Shown here one piece after another: positions 44,494 through 57,289 of a DNA stretch of 64,000 nucleotides. The translations under genes and the position numbers were made by a program. How positions within the stretch are numbered: position 1 is the first letter of the stretch; each line of letters starts with the position of its first letter. A model generated the notes under the pieces. It saw only the letters and a program-made list of their open reading frames with translations. It was not told the DNA's origin and made no database searches. The DNA lies in assembly GCA_020205615.1 (NCBI GenBank), contig CM035171.1:24493741-24557740 (forward strand). Reading direction: 5' to 3'. Origin of the DNA: Panax quinquefolius (taxonomy: Eukaryota > Streptophyta > Magnoliopsida > Apiales > Araliaceae).

Positions 44494-45252
44494 GTTCCTC
44501 GGTTGAACATACTCATTATCTCGCTCTAATAATTGAGCCATGTTTACAACATCTTAATATAGAAAAAATTTATGAGAGATTATATATTGCCAAATTTCAG
44601 GTTTCAGACCTCTCAGAAACATCCGCGTCATACGTTCCTCACTCTCTACCAAATGAGGTGCAAACCTGGATAACTCTACGAACTTAGCCTCGTACTGGGA
44701 CACAATCATGTTGTTCTGTTCCAGTCTAATAAACTTTACCTCCTTCATATGACGAATACATTCAGGAAAGTACTTATCATTAAACAGTTTCTGAAATGTT
44801 TCCCAAGACATATTGAGTGCGGCAGACTAGGTACGCTTCACAGATTCCCACCAGTAATCTACCTCACCACGAAACATAAAAGTGGCGAATGGAACCTTTT
44901 GTTCCTCCGTGCATCTCAAGACATCAAATATCTTGGTAATTTGATTAACCCACATTTCATCCTTGATCGAATCCGGCTTTTCCATAAATTATGGTGGTCC
45001 CAACTCTTTGAACTGCTTGGTTGTGACAAGCCACGCGTTGTTATCATTTCCACCCGTATTTTGCACACGAGTCTCCCTCGTCTGATTTTGCATGAACTGC
45101 AAAAAGCCTCTAAACATCCCATCATTCATCGTTTATTCGGTAGTGTTGTTTACAAGAGGAATATTGCCTTCCTGTTGCACGTTCCCCTAGTTGGTGATTA
45201 AAGGTGTCTCCACGGTCTCATTCACTCCATTGTTAACATTCTCAGCTGTCAT
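44494..45252 (-). pseudogene. gag: Gag of a D-type element, 3' truncated
   Basis: The minus-strand ATG at 45252 begins MTAENVNNGVNETVETPL. It passes QFKELGPP (with PxFME and a stop near 44990), the LGCTEEQKVPF region, then a clean capsid stretch at 44554-44811 (SWETFQKLFNDKYFPECIRH, VSQYEAKFVELSRFAPHL, MFLRGLKPEI). It ends at the LTR X junction near residues corresponding to the knuckle linker. Its primer site and 5' LTR follow at higher coordinates. Confidence 0.87.
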
Positions 45253-45424
45253 TCTCAAATACTGCCATAAAACATGGGTTAATTAAAGAAATTGACATAC
45301 CACATAATACCCCTATATTATGACCGACCAACAAATAAGCTTAGGTATGACACACTAGCGAAGGATTTACTCATCTCTCCTCTCCTAGTTCTATTCCCCG
45401 ATCCCCACCAGATACCATATCCCT

Positions 45425-45440
45425 AAGCTCTGATACCAAC
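45425..45440 (-). other. Primer-binding site beside LTR D4
   Basis: Minus strand GTTGGTATCAGAGCTT, exact match to the initiator Met tRNA complement core, abutting the LTR at 45441. Confidence 0.88.
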
Positions 45441-47899
45441 TGTAATGCCCCCAAAATAGGTATACATCAACCATTCTGAGTCGCCAAATACATGGTACAG
45501 AAACAACTACAACTTCATTATTACAATTATCGTGCAAAATACGATAACACATATACTGTGAGTTTAAATACAAATATTATCTTCTAGACAGTATTCAAAC
45601 TCAAATAAGTTCTCATTACAATTATTGATACACTATTTTACAAAATAGCGAGGACTGCTAAACAACTATCTTGATCCATCATTCCATACCCCGACTAATT
45701 CCCGCTATATTCTCTCCTCCTTAGAAGAAAAATGGAACAAATTAAAAGGAAAAGGGTGAGCTCAGCTAGCACAGTAAAGAATATTATGACTAAGATAATG
45801 AACAACAAATTATCGTTAGCCTTCAACAAATCAGATAAAATATAATGGACAACAAGTTTTAGATAAATATTCGCAGTGGAAATAACAATTCATTAGAAGA
45901 GTTAAGTAGAGAATGAAATCTACTATCATCTATGAATTTAAAAGTCCATCATTAATATTTTATCCTTGTAACATCAATTAATATACATCTTGAACCAAAT
46001 ATTCATCTTTGCACTACGGGCCAAAGATATTCATCAGGTAATCATTCATCTTTGCACTACAGGCCAAAGATATTCAGTTATATCATCATTTAGGATTGAG
46101 GATGATGAAAAATATTTGAAAGAAACGAATCCAGTGAGATAAAAAGACAAAGATTATGGATTTGTACTTTAGATAATCCAAGTTCAAAAATACTCCGTAA
46201 TAAACCATAGTGGAGTAAAATTCAAGAATTAAGATCAAAACATGGATACAATCAAAGATAGTAACCATAATAGACATCTTGGACAAAGAAGAGAAAATTT
46301 TATTTTTCTGTGAATAGTGTTGTATTTGTGAATAGTGTTGTATACGTGAATAGTAACCCCGACACAAAAAGGTAGATATTCCATAAAAAAATCATACTTC
46401 AAGAATAGTACTCGTGAATAGTTTCGTATACATGAATAGTAACCTAGACATAAAAAGGTAAAAATTTCAAAATAAAATTCATACCAATATTTTGGCATAA
46501 TGATATTGAACGAAATAACATCATTTACGAAGAAAATAACATCCCTTACCTCAAAAGAACAATACTTCTGACGGAAATACCGGATATAACGTTGAAAGAA
46601 ACTTGCACTGAATAACAACTCTCAAAGTATCTAAATACTCACAAAATACGCTCGATAATATAGAGAGAGAAAGCTTATGATTCTGGTGTGATTTTCAATT
46701 CTAACTAAGCACCCTATTTATAGGAAAATGTTAGAACGCCAAAGCAGACTAAATTAATAAAATAATATTTTTTTCAAAAATTTTCTACGCACACCTCTTG
46801 GACCAAAATTCAGCCGCCACCAGTGGGGCCTGCCAAAATTTAGATTTTGCACGCCAACAAAAAGTGGGGCCCACCCATGTTTTTAATAAAAAACATTTAT
46901 TTTCGAAACTTCTATAATTCATAATATATAGCTCATTTATCAGAAAAATTTGAATCTTATGTCTATTCCATAGGAAATTTAATTCTCTACAATTTTGTAG
47001 AAGAAAGTTTTTCCAAATTCCAATAAGAAAATGTCCGAAATCCACATACGGATGATTTTTAACACCTCTATTATGACAAAATACCGACAAAATACCTCAA
47101 CATTAATTCCTTCATTTATATCCACATAAAAATAAATATTTCTTTATCATATAAATTAATAATTAATTATTCATAAATAATATTACAGAATCACAATTAT
47201 GACAACCAGGTCGTTCCCAAGAAGAGGAGGTTTTCCAATAAAGATTTCTCCTTATTGGCGCGCAATTAGGTGACCAAACCCCTTTCCTAGATAGAACTTC
47301 TTTAGACATTGTCAATAATGCTATCTAATAATATTATTCAAATAATATGAATTATTGATCTGATAATGAGAAATATTGTGCAGTGACAATTATTGAAACA
47401 ACAATAATATAAAATATCAACGTAGCAATTATTGAATCAATAAAATAAAATATTAAAGCAAGAATTATCGTAACAATTATTGAGTAGTGCCTTCACGTAA
47501 GAATCAATAATTCAAAAATATCGTGTAATACCGGTGCTTTCTGCATAACCAATGCCAGACATCTTGTATTTTAACCAAAGGTATTCAACGGTGTTAATCT
47601 GTAACAATTATACCGTTATTTATAAAAACTCAAACTTATCATTTTCTTCATCCGACTGTTTTCCGTTATGGGGCCCACAAATGGCTGCGCCATCGTACGA
47701 ATATTTTCCGACAGCAAGAATATTCCACGACCAATCGAATATTCCCCGACAACAATGAATATTTTATAACCACTTGCTTATTTTACAAAATTTGTATATT
47801 TCACCCATAACCAAAGCATTATATCAAATTAACACCTTATTATTCACAATAATAATTAGAGAAAATTAGATTTTATTTATAAAAAATTGGGGTCTTACA
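45441..47899 (-). mobile_element. D-type LTR (D4), 5' LTR of the chimera
   Basis: 2459 bp on the minus strand, TGTAAGACCCCAATTTTTT (47899) to TTTGGGGGCATTACA (45441). It is clearly D-type (GTGAATAGT array at 46310-46440, hairpin repeats at 45990-46075), while the 3' LTR at the other end of this minus-strand composite (35669-38092) is B-type. The outer flanks, AATGC before 35669 and GACGG after 47899, do not match. Confidence 0.9.
46715..46722 (-). promoter_or_regulatory. TATA box of LTR D4
   Basis: TATAAATA on the minus strand in the conserved CCTATAAATAGGGTGC context. Confidence 0.65.
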
Positions 47900-49357
47900 G
47901 ACGGGGTTTAAAAATATTGATTTTAAATTTGGGCCAATGTGACAAAGTCATCAGCTGGTATGTATTTAAATAAATGTACCAATTCATTTGAGTTTTAAGA
48001 TTTTAAATATAAATAGCCTAAAATAATTGTGTTTGATATATCTGCTATATCTGTCATACTTGTTTATCATCTATAACCTCAGTTTATCTTAATGGAGAAC
48101 AAACAAATCATATATTCCATTGTGGTTTATTTATTAACAAATCTGATAAATATTTCGAAAAGAGAATTTTTTTTTATAATATCTATTCAACCCCTTCTAA
48201 ATAACTATTGTGTCTCTGAGAACTAACAATCCATATATTATAATTTTATAACAAATCAAATATAGACTTAGAGAATATATAGGGTCTCATTCTTATAACT
48301 ATCAGCCTAAGGTTTCATTGACACTACGATTATATTTCAAAATTATGTTTATAATCTTCTATTTTCACATGATTTTATAAATATCCTTGATGTGATTATG
48401 AGGTCCAATACTCAGAATTACTCCTCAAATAAATGAGATGTACGGTCTACATGTGTCATAGGACTCTGTGCTGGTGCTTACCTTTTCATGCCTAGCCACT
48501 TTATATGGCTAAATATTGTAACAGAAAGTATTGTTAATGAATGAATATTATCATTTTATTGCTTCTCTTTCTCTCCTCTCTAACTACATCAGTGAAGGGT
48601 TAAGTGTTTTTGAAGTCACTCTACTATAGATCAATTTACAAATAGGTCATTAAACTTTTTTTTCTTACAAATGGGTCATTAAACTCTTATTTACTTACAA
48701 ACCGTTAAAAAATCCGTTAACTTTAACCGGTTTGTCACATAAGCAACTGACTTATGAAAAAAAGAAGCTTATATGACAAGAATTATCCCATCTGGCCTTA
48801 ATGTAGATTTGGAAAAATTTATGGAGTAAATAAAAGAATTATTTTAAAGTAAAATATAAATTAAAAAAAAAGAAAATAAATGAAATATATATTTAATTAT
48901 TTTTGTAATTAATATCAAATTAATTTTTGTTTAATTATTTACAAATATAATAATATAAATTAGAAAAATTAGCAAAAAAATAAGAAAATAAATGAAAAAT
49001 ATATTTAATTATTTTTGTAATTAATATCAAATTAGTTTTTGTTTAATTATTTATAAATATAATAATATAAATTAGATAAATTAGTCAAAAATAAATAAAA
49101 TAAATAAATAAATATTATTATAATTAAATAATTATTTTTAATTAATTAAATAGTTTCTTTGTTTAATTTTTAAATAATATTTAATTAAAAAATAATATTT
49201 GTTTAATTAAAAATAATTATTAAATTATAATAATATTTAATTTTTATTTATTTATAGGGAGATGTTATTAGCGTGACGAAAATTAACAATTATTTTTATT
49301 TGAATAAATCTACTTTTAGGAATTAATTTTAGTTAGTGTGATTCTTTTGGCTAATAC
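47900..49357. other. AT-rich spacer without recognisable genes
   Basis: No protein-coding segment or LTR ends are recognised. A stretch at 48630-48760 repeats GGTCATTAAACTC and is followed by CCGGTTTGTCACATAAGC. This may be the remnant of an old transposon. It also holds a tandem duplication at 48871-49090. It is either host intergenic DNA or an element too decayed to name. Confidence 0.5.
48871..49090. repeat. ~112-bp direct tandem duplication
   Basis: The block starting AGAAAATAAATGAAATATAT at 48871 is repeated at 48983 with few changes, including TAATTATTTTTGTAATTAAT and ATAATATAAATTAGA. Period about 112 bp, two copies. Confidence 0.8.
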
Positions 49358-51896
49358 TGTGACGCCACCAAAATAGGTATACAACACCCATTCCGAGTCG
49401 TCAAAATACATGGTACAGAAACAACTACAACTTTATTAATATAACATAAAAACTGAGTTTAAATACAAATATTGTCATCTAGACAATATCCACACTCAAA
49501 TAAGTCCCATTACAATTATTGATACATTATTTTACAAAAAAATGGTGAGGACTACTAAAATAACTTTCTAGAACCTTCATTCCATACCCCGACTAGTACT
49601 CGCTACATTCTCGCCTCCTGAGAAGAAAAATGGAACAAAAAGGAAAAGGGTGAGCTCAACTAGCCCAGTAAAGAATATTATGACTAAGATAACATAGAAC
49701 AAATTATCGTTAGTCTTCAACAGAGAAAAGTCTAATAGAATACAATAGACAACCAATTTTAAATCAATCTTCGCAGCGGAAATAATAATTCATTAGAAGA
49801 GTTAAGTAGAGAATGCAAACTACTATCTTCTATATATGAATTTAAAAGTTCATCATCGATATTTTATCCCTGTAACATCTTAAATATTCATCTTTGCACG
49901 ACATGCCAAAGATATTCATCAGTTGGTCATGTTCATCTAAGCACCTATTCATCTTTGCACTACGGGCCAAAGATATTCATCAAAAAATAATTCATCTTTG
50001 CACTACATGCCAAAGATATTCAGTAATATCATCATTTAGGACTGAGGATGATGAAAAATATTTTAAAGAAAACGAATCCCGGTGAAACAAAAGAATAAAT
50101 ATTAAGGATTCAGTATTTACCTATTCCATGTCCAAAAATACCTCATAAATAATCATAGTGGAGTAAAATTCAAGAATGGTCAAAAACATGGATACAATCA
50201 AAGCTAGTATCCATAATAGATATTTTGGATGAAAAAGAAGAAAATTTCATTTTTTGGTGAATAGTGCAGATTCGTGAATAAGTGTCGATATCACGTGAAT
50301 AGTGCAGTATCGTGAATAGTAACCCCCTACAAAAAAGTTCCAAATTTGATAAAAGTTCAAACCAAGATTATTTAAGATAATGATATTGAAGAAAATAATA
50401 TCATTTAAGAAGAAAATAACATCCCTTACCTTGTAAAAGACAAGACTTCTAGTTGAAACAGGATATAGGCTATGACTTGAACTTGCACCAGTATAGCAAC
50501 ACTCAAAGTATTAAAATACTCACAAGAATACGCTCAATATATCGAGAGAGAAAGAGAGAGAAAACTTCAGTTTCTGGTGTGATTTTTAATTCTAACCTAA
50601 GCACCCTATTTATAGGAAATTGCTTAGAACACCAAAGCAGAAAATTTAATAAAATATAAATATATATTAATTTCCTACGCCCACTTTTTTAGTCAAAGAT
50701 CAGCCATTCAAGTAGCTTACATCATAAAAAATGTTTTTGTGAATTAAAATATTTTAATCTTAAAAAATTAATTATTCTGGAACTTCAATAATTCATAATA
50801 AATTGTCCTTTTATCAGAAAAATTCAAACCACATGTCTTTTCTATAGGAAATTCCATTATCTACAACTTCGCAGAAGAAAGTTTTTCCAAATTCCAAACA
50901 GAAATTGACCGAAATCCACAAACGGACGATTCTACTGGCTATAATCAAATTTCAGTCAAGAAATGGGCCCACAGACATGTTTAACATATTTTTAACAACT
51001 TTTGCAACAAAAATACTCTTCCTCCTCATATACTCATATATCCCACATTCATTGTAAAAATATCATCATTATTATATTATAATAATATAATAAAATATTA
51101 TTTTATCAGAAAAGATAAAATATCGATTTTCAACAATTGTCACTTTAAAAATTTTCTCCATCTATATCCACACAAAATGAATATTTTCCTCATCATATAA
51201 ATCAATAATTAATTATTCACAAATAATATTACAGAATCACAATACTGATAACCAAGCAGTTCCCAAGAAAGAGGGGGCTTTCCAAACCTCTCCTTAGACA
51301 GAACTTTCTAGACATTGCCAATAATGTTATCTAATAATATTATTCAGATAATATGAATTATTGCTCCGATAATTGAAAATACTGTGTAGTGACAATTATT
51401 GAAATAACAATAATATAAAATATCAACGTAGCAATTATTGAATCAATAAAATAAAATATTGAACAATAATTACTATAACAATTATTGAGTAGTGCCTTCT
51501 TATGTAAGAATCAATAATTGGTGCAATACCGTGTGCTACTGTGCAACAACGCGTATTACTATGTTTTAACCACCGGGTATTCCAACAGTATTAACGGTAA
51601 CAACTACGCCGTTATTTATAAACAACTTGTACTTGTCGTTTTCTTCATCCAATCGCTTTCCGTTATGGGGCCCACACAAGGCTACGCCGTCGTATGAATA
51701 TTTCCCGACAGCAAGAATATTCCACGACCAAACGAATATTATCAGATAAAAATAAATATTTTATAACCACTTGCTTATTTAAAATATTTGCGCATTTTAC
51801 CCACAACTAACCACATTAATCAAATCAACCCTTACTATTTCAAAATGATAAATAGAGGAAATTAAATTTCATTTATTAATAATTTGGGGTCTTACA
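49358..51896 (-). mobile_element. D-type LTR (D5), 3' LTR of element E
   Basis: 2539 bp, on the minus strand TGTAAGACCCCAAATTATT (51896) to TTTTGGTGGCGTCACA (49358). It contains the hairpin repeats (49885-50020) and a short GTGAATAGT array (about 50258-50320). Confidence 0.93.
50607..50614 (-). promoter_or_regulatory. TATA box of LTR D5
   Basis: TATAAATA on the minus strand in the conserved D-type context. Confidence 0.65.
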
Positions 51897-51908
51897 ACCT
51901 CCCCTCCT
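51897..51908 (-). other. Polypurine tract of element E
   Basis: Minus strand AGGAGGGGAGGT abutting TGTAAGACCCC; it overlaps the end of the pol stop codon region. Confidence 0.87.
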
Positions 51909-53100
51909 TATGAAATTTCCTCCTCGAAATTGACGTACGTACCTGGTGTTTCGAAAAGATGAGGATACCTCGCTTTCATTTCCGTTTCTAACTCCCAGGT
52001 CATTTCCTTAATAGCATGGTTTCTCCACAAAACTTTAACTTGTGGTATGACCTTCGTGCGTAGGACATTCTCCTTCCTATCCAAGATCTTGACAGGTACC
52101 TCTTTGTACGTTAAGTCTTCGGCTATCTCATCCGGTTCTAACTCAATAACGTGGTTTGGGTCTTTCACATATTTACGTAGCACAGATATATGAAAAACAT
52201 TATGAACACGAGACATACTTGGAGGTAACGCGAGTTTATAGGCCACATTTTCTACTCGGTCAAAAATCTGAAATGGACCAAAAAATCGTGGATTGAGCTT
52301 TCCTCTCTTCCTAAATCTTGTAACTCCTTTCCATAGATCCACACGCAGCAATACATGATCCCCAATGTCAAATTCCACGTCCTTTCGATGAAGATCCGCA
52401 TAACTCTTTTGTCGATCCTGTGCCGTTTGTATATGTTGTCGAATCGTTTGGATCTTCTCTGTAGTCATTCGTACCAACTCTGGTCCCAACAACGTTGCTT
52501 CTCCCACCTCATCCCAACATACTAGAGAGCGACACTTTTATCCATACAATGCTTCAAATGGAGCCACACCTATACTTGCCTGATAACTGTTGTTGTAGGA
52601 GAATTCCACCAATAGTAGGTACTTATCCCAACTTCCTTTGAAATCTAGGACACAAAGTCTTAATAGATCTTCAAGAGTTTGAATAGTCCTCTCTGATTGC
52701 CCGTCTGTTTGAGGATGGTATGTAAATTAAACGAAGAACTCCGTGCCCATAGCTTTTTTGCAAGCTAACCCAAAATCTTGAAGTGAATCTTGGGTCACGA
52801 TCCGAAACTATGGATACTGGCATGCCATGCAACCTCACAATCTCATTCACGTACATACTAGTAAGACGTTCAAGGGAATAAGTCTCACGTATCGGCAAGA
52901 AATGAGCAGACTTGGTTAATCTATCAACAATAACCCAAATAAAGCATTTATGGACGCCTTGAGAAACCGTGGGAAGACCCGTAATAAAATCTATGGTAAT
53001 GTGTTCCAACTTCCATTCCACCAAAAGAATCTCAAGTGGTTTCAATGGACCTTTTGGCACTTGATGCTCCGCCTTTACACGTTGACAAGTTAAACACGTA
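51908..53100 (-). pseudogene. pol: Element E integrase core and chromodomain-like tail
   Basis: Read on the minus strand: the zinc-finger Cys region (LTCQRVKAEHQ, just beside the copia insertion), core [33 protein letters not shown] and [21 protein letters not shown], then a frame change before the Glu region ([12 protein letters not shown]). After another break near 52510 a clean 199-residue frame follows: GEATLLGPELVRMTTEK, EFDIGDHVLLRVDLWKG, PRFFGPFQIFDRV, and QVKVLWRNHAIKEMTWELE, ending in a stop at 51908-51910. The region upstream to RNase H is missing because of the nested element. Confidence 0.9.
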
Positions 53101-55010
53101 TTAGGTTTGTAATATTAATCGTTAGAAACACAAAGCCGGTGGATCAAGTAAATTGAATAACAAAATAACGCATCAAGCGGCGATGTAAAAATCGAGTTTA
53201 AAAATTTTACAAACCATATACTCGGATCACCCTTTATGCTACCAATTATTAATTAAAGCGAAAATATTGAAGAACAAGAATCAAAAATACCCTTGTAAAA
53301 GATCAAACCATATAGCTTCACCCTCACAGTTGTTAATTCACCTCAAGAATTCTTTCGACGATTCGAAACTTGAATCCATTCCGGGTTTGGTTCCTTCCTT
53401 TGATCGGCGTTAGCCACCCAAGTGTTTGGCCTCTGAGGTGATCCACGAGGAAGAAGAAGGATTGAAGAAGATGGGTGGTTGGCTAAACCTAGTTTTTCTA
53501 TCTCTATATAGAAAAGGGCGTACTCTCGACATTTGGAATTGCGTATCTTTTGATATATCGATATAAGACTCCTCTTATAAAGATATCGAGGTAACCTTAT
53601 TTAATAAAATAAGGTATTATTTAATTAAACTCTTTTAATTAAATGGGCTCCCTAATCTTATTAGGGATAATTAATTAAACTCCTTTAACTAATTTTCCTC
53701 CTAATCTATTAGGAATAAATGAAGTACTTATATTAAATTAATTTCTAAACTCTTTTAGAAATTAAAATAATAATAATAATTGTAATAATATTAATAAGAC
53801 TCCTCTTATTAATTTATATTTAATATTTCTAAAATATTAAATAATAAATATTAAGCTATTTAATTTATTCTATCACCATAGATTAAATTAAATATACATA
53901 ATATATTATTACGATTATGCCATTAACTTCTTAAATAATTATTCTTCCTTTTATGGTGTGACCCTTTAGGTTCTCTATATTAAAGGTTGTGAATAAATCA
54001 ATTAAAACAATTCTAATCTTATTTAAATAAATAAATTAAACAATTAATTTATTTAAATAAATAATATTTATTCTCTGATAGGGATAAGCCTCCTAGCGAT
54101 CAATGACTTTCCGGATAATATAGATTTCAACATTAATCATAAAAGAACCTTTGAGTAAATAGTTACAAATACAATTCAATCCTTCCACCATCTGATGTCC
54201 CGATTAAATATAAGGCATGGAATTCTTTGTCGAGTCTTATTTTATTTAATTATATGTATTTCGACTCTTAAATGCCTGACTCAAATAATGCAAATTAGAA
54301 ACTCCTTTCTAATTTCATTACGCCTTAACCAAGGACTCTTTGGGTTGTCATTTATCGAATCACATAGGACATTTCTCTTTTTTTAATAGAAGTGGTAGAT
54401 TCTTTATTGATCATACATTATCTCCATATACTGACTTATTATACCCAAGCATATCCTTTGATATACCCTAAGGGTCTTAAGGAATAAGTCAAAGTATAAC
54501 TCATCATACACAAGATACTATGATGATCTCGAGTCAAGGATCACTTGTCTTTACTATCACTCTGAGAATTCCTATTGACGGCAAGTAAAACTCCATTAGG
54601 TATTCCTTAGCGAGCCGCGTTCGATTGAACTTATTCTCTAATAAGCACCTACATACTTGCTTTAGTGTCTCCACACAAATGATCATGAGATCAATCATCC
54701 TCATCGATGAGCAAGACAACGTATGTACCAATCTATCAAATTTACTAATCCCCGATTTAGTAATCAACGATTGGGAACTATTTTAGTTTTAAGCTTTCTA
54801 AGAATTTAGATCTCATTAGAATGATCATCATCATTATTCTAAAAGCATTGCTTAAAACTATGGGTTTATCACATATTATAAAAGCGACATCATGTAGATA
54901 ATTAAAAGCCTTTAATAAATTAATACTTTTATTAATAAATGAATAAGATTGTTATAAAGTATATGCTTTATCATCAAACATGATTGGCTTGTGTGCATAC
55001 TACTTTCAAT
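53101..55010 (-). mobile_element. 3' LTR of copia element F
   Basis: About 1.9 kb, repeated at 60424-62246. On the minus strand it opens TGAAAGTAGTATGCACACAA after the polypurine tract and ends ATTACAAACCTAATA. It shares GTGTGACCCTTTAGGTTC with many plant copia LTRs. It contains a dense series of small hairpins (53562-53850) and a CTATATAG candidate TATA box at 53504-53511. Confidence 0.9.
53562..53850. repeat. Hairpin array in F 3' LTR
   Basis: Successive short inverted repeats with ACTC- or CTCC-type loops: TATAAGA/TCTTATA (53562-53579), ACCTTATTT/AATAAGGT, TTTAATTAAA/TTTAATTAAA, CCCTAAT/ATTAGGG (about 53650-53666), TTTCTAAA/TTTAGAAA, ATTAATAAGA/TCTTATTAAT. The array is repeated in the 5' LTR at about 60828-61090. 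Confidence 0.85.
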
Positions 55011-55025
55011 CTCCCACTTGCACTA
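55008..55025 (-). other. Polypurine tract of element F
   Basis: Minus strand AGTGCAAGTGGGAGATTG precedes the 3' LTR. AGTGGGAGATTG is the usual plant copia tract. Confidence 0.85.
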
Positions 55026-55039
55026 AAGCCGATCGTCAT

Positions 55040-56060
55040 GGTATCTCATACTCTTCTTCTCTAAGTGGCGATTATCCATTTGTTGGATAAGCTTTAGTTA
55101 ATGGATATGTAATGTTGTTAATGAGAGTCCACTATCTCTATAGTGATTTCCCATCTTTCGATAATTCTAATAATCAAATGAAAGTGCCACAACACATGTT
55201 TAGATCCAAGATGAGACTTAGGAACTATTCTAGTTACGTAATGAACTTTTAATCAAACAATCAACTTGCGACTTCATTTATAGCTATATACTTTGTCTTT
55301 ATCACTAAACCAAACAACTCTTTCTTTGTTTGGAACCTTTCGATTCAACGCACCACCTTGTCGAGGTAACCCTTTACCTTAAAGTGGATTTTCTGTCGTC
55401 TTGGTGCATTTGAAAAACTTGAGTGCATTAAGCCCTCTAGTTTTAATTAAGACCCACCATGAATATGATCACATCCTTAGTCTTAGGTTAAGCACTTTAA
55501 GATGTTTTTCAGCGACTCATAGTGAACTTCTCCATAATATGGTGATCGACATCGGGTCTCGTACATTTCATTGCATGCATGATTGTCACTCATGCGACCT
55601 CTCTTTTCGAGAGTGCGTGGGGACTATTAAGAGATACACTCCATAGCTCATCGACATGAGACATCTCTTGGAGTTTGCCATGCTAAAGCGACTTTAGCAT
55701 CAAATGAATATCGTTCCTTGGGTTAAGTCGAGCATCCTCTTAAATCTATCTATATAGATTTATATCCCCTAATTAAGATACTCTTCCAAATCATTCATGG
55801 AGGAATGTTTAGACAACTTTATCTTTCTTGATTGTAGCATTGGTATGTCATTCCTTATCGTAGTAGTATATCAACATATAGTCTTAGGAATGTCACGATG
55901 CTCCCTTGACCCTTTTGTACACACTAGGTTCATTCTTATTTTGATAAAATCAAACTCTTTTGATTGCCTCATCAAAATGAATGTTCCATATTTGAGAAAC
56001 TTGCTTTGATCCATTTCTTTGAGTGTCTACAACACTTACCTCATCGTATATAAGCTGGAT
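55040..56060 (-). pseudogene. pol: Element F RT C-terminal half and RNase H
   Basis: RNase H: SKHVLWHFHLIIRIIERWEI (about 55160-55225, minus) matches the conserved SKHV..R.H.IRE motif, followed by NNITYPLTKAYP, the degenerate ADPLTK end. RT: IWNIHFDEAIKRV and NEPSVYKRVKG at about 55900-56030, then LYVDILL, in which the YVDD catalytic box has lost its second Asp. Stops and frameshifts are dense. It is recognised by family motifs and not by any intact frame. Confidence 0.82.
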
Positions 56061-57289
56061 CATCATCTTCTATGATCGTACCTCATCATCATCATCCATG
56101 ATGAATCCATACCTCCTAGGTATCTTGATACTTATTCGGATTTATGATTGGTTTGTGGTACAATGGAATTACATCTCTGAGGTTCCTCTTATTTGATTTA
56201 TAGTGTTTTGTGGTTCTTGAACTCTTCAAGATCTATTATCCTCCACTAGCCCTTGATGATAAACACCTTTATCTTAGAAGGCGGCGTGTTCATAACAAAC
56301 ACCTTTTGCTAAGTAGGATTATAAAACATATACCCTAAACTTACTTTAGGATGTCCCACAAATCTGTACTTGTCAAATTTTGTCCCAAGCTTATCCTTTG
56401 AAACCTTTTCACATAAGTTGGACAACCCCTTATCTTAACATACTTAAGATTAGGAATCCTCCACATCCATAACTTTTATGGAGTCTTGGGGTAGAATTTT
56501 GAGGTTACCAACACCGTGAATGTCGACCATTTCTAGGACATGATCCACAGAGGGATCTTTGGAATGTCAATAAAATCATTATGGGACCGCACCATGTCCA
56601 ACAAGTACGATTTTTCCTTTCGGATACATAAATCATTTATTACATATCGGGAGGCGTCCATTATGAGAAAACCATTTGAGATGATCAAGAAACTTATTGC
56701 ACAAGTATTTATTCCTTGATCTAATCAAAGAATCTTAATACTTTGTCAATTTGTTTCTTACGAATTCTTTGAACCTTTCAAATAATTCACACTTGTATTT
56801 AACAAATACACACATTCAACTCTTTGAATGATCATCTCCTTTTCTTATACTAGTTTGTTCGATTTACAAAATTATTTTCACGTAAATCAGTATATACAAA
56901 ATCCATTAAGTAATATTCGGTTCTATACAAAACATTATTATTATAAATAGAACAACAATTGTTCTTAATTATAATACCAAAGATTTCATTGTCCAATAAT
57001 AAAATGGAAATAATGTTTTCAACGAGGCTGGAATCTGATAACAACTTATTGACTTAATAGATTTGCCGTGGCGATGCTAAACTATAAGTTTCTATGGCTA
57101 ATGTTGCAACCTTTGCTTCATTTCCCCACACATAGGATTACTTATATTTGTTTAGCTTTCTACTTCTATTTGGGTCCTTCATAAATCTATATTTATGATA
57201 ACCAAAGTCGGTATCCAATACCCAAGTAGAACCTTGACTTAAAGAAAAATTTATTTCAATCATGAACAAAAACTATATTATAATGGCAA
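56061..57289 (-). pseudogene. pol: Element F integrase C-terminus, heavily degraded pol
   Basis: Near 56330-56470 on the minus strand a frame reads KIRGCPTYVKRFQ, matching the copia motif (L.IWGCPAYV) that follows the integrase core. It is followed by traces of the FVGYP and NKVFV segments, now mostly in other frames. Between about 56700 and 57290 I can identify only weak traces. The integrase core is not readable. Confidence 0.6.

Noticed and set aside
53096..53106. A 5-bp target duplication for copia element F
   Set aside because: ACGTA on the left is not matched at 62247 (GGGTG), so none could be claimed.
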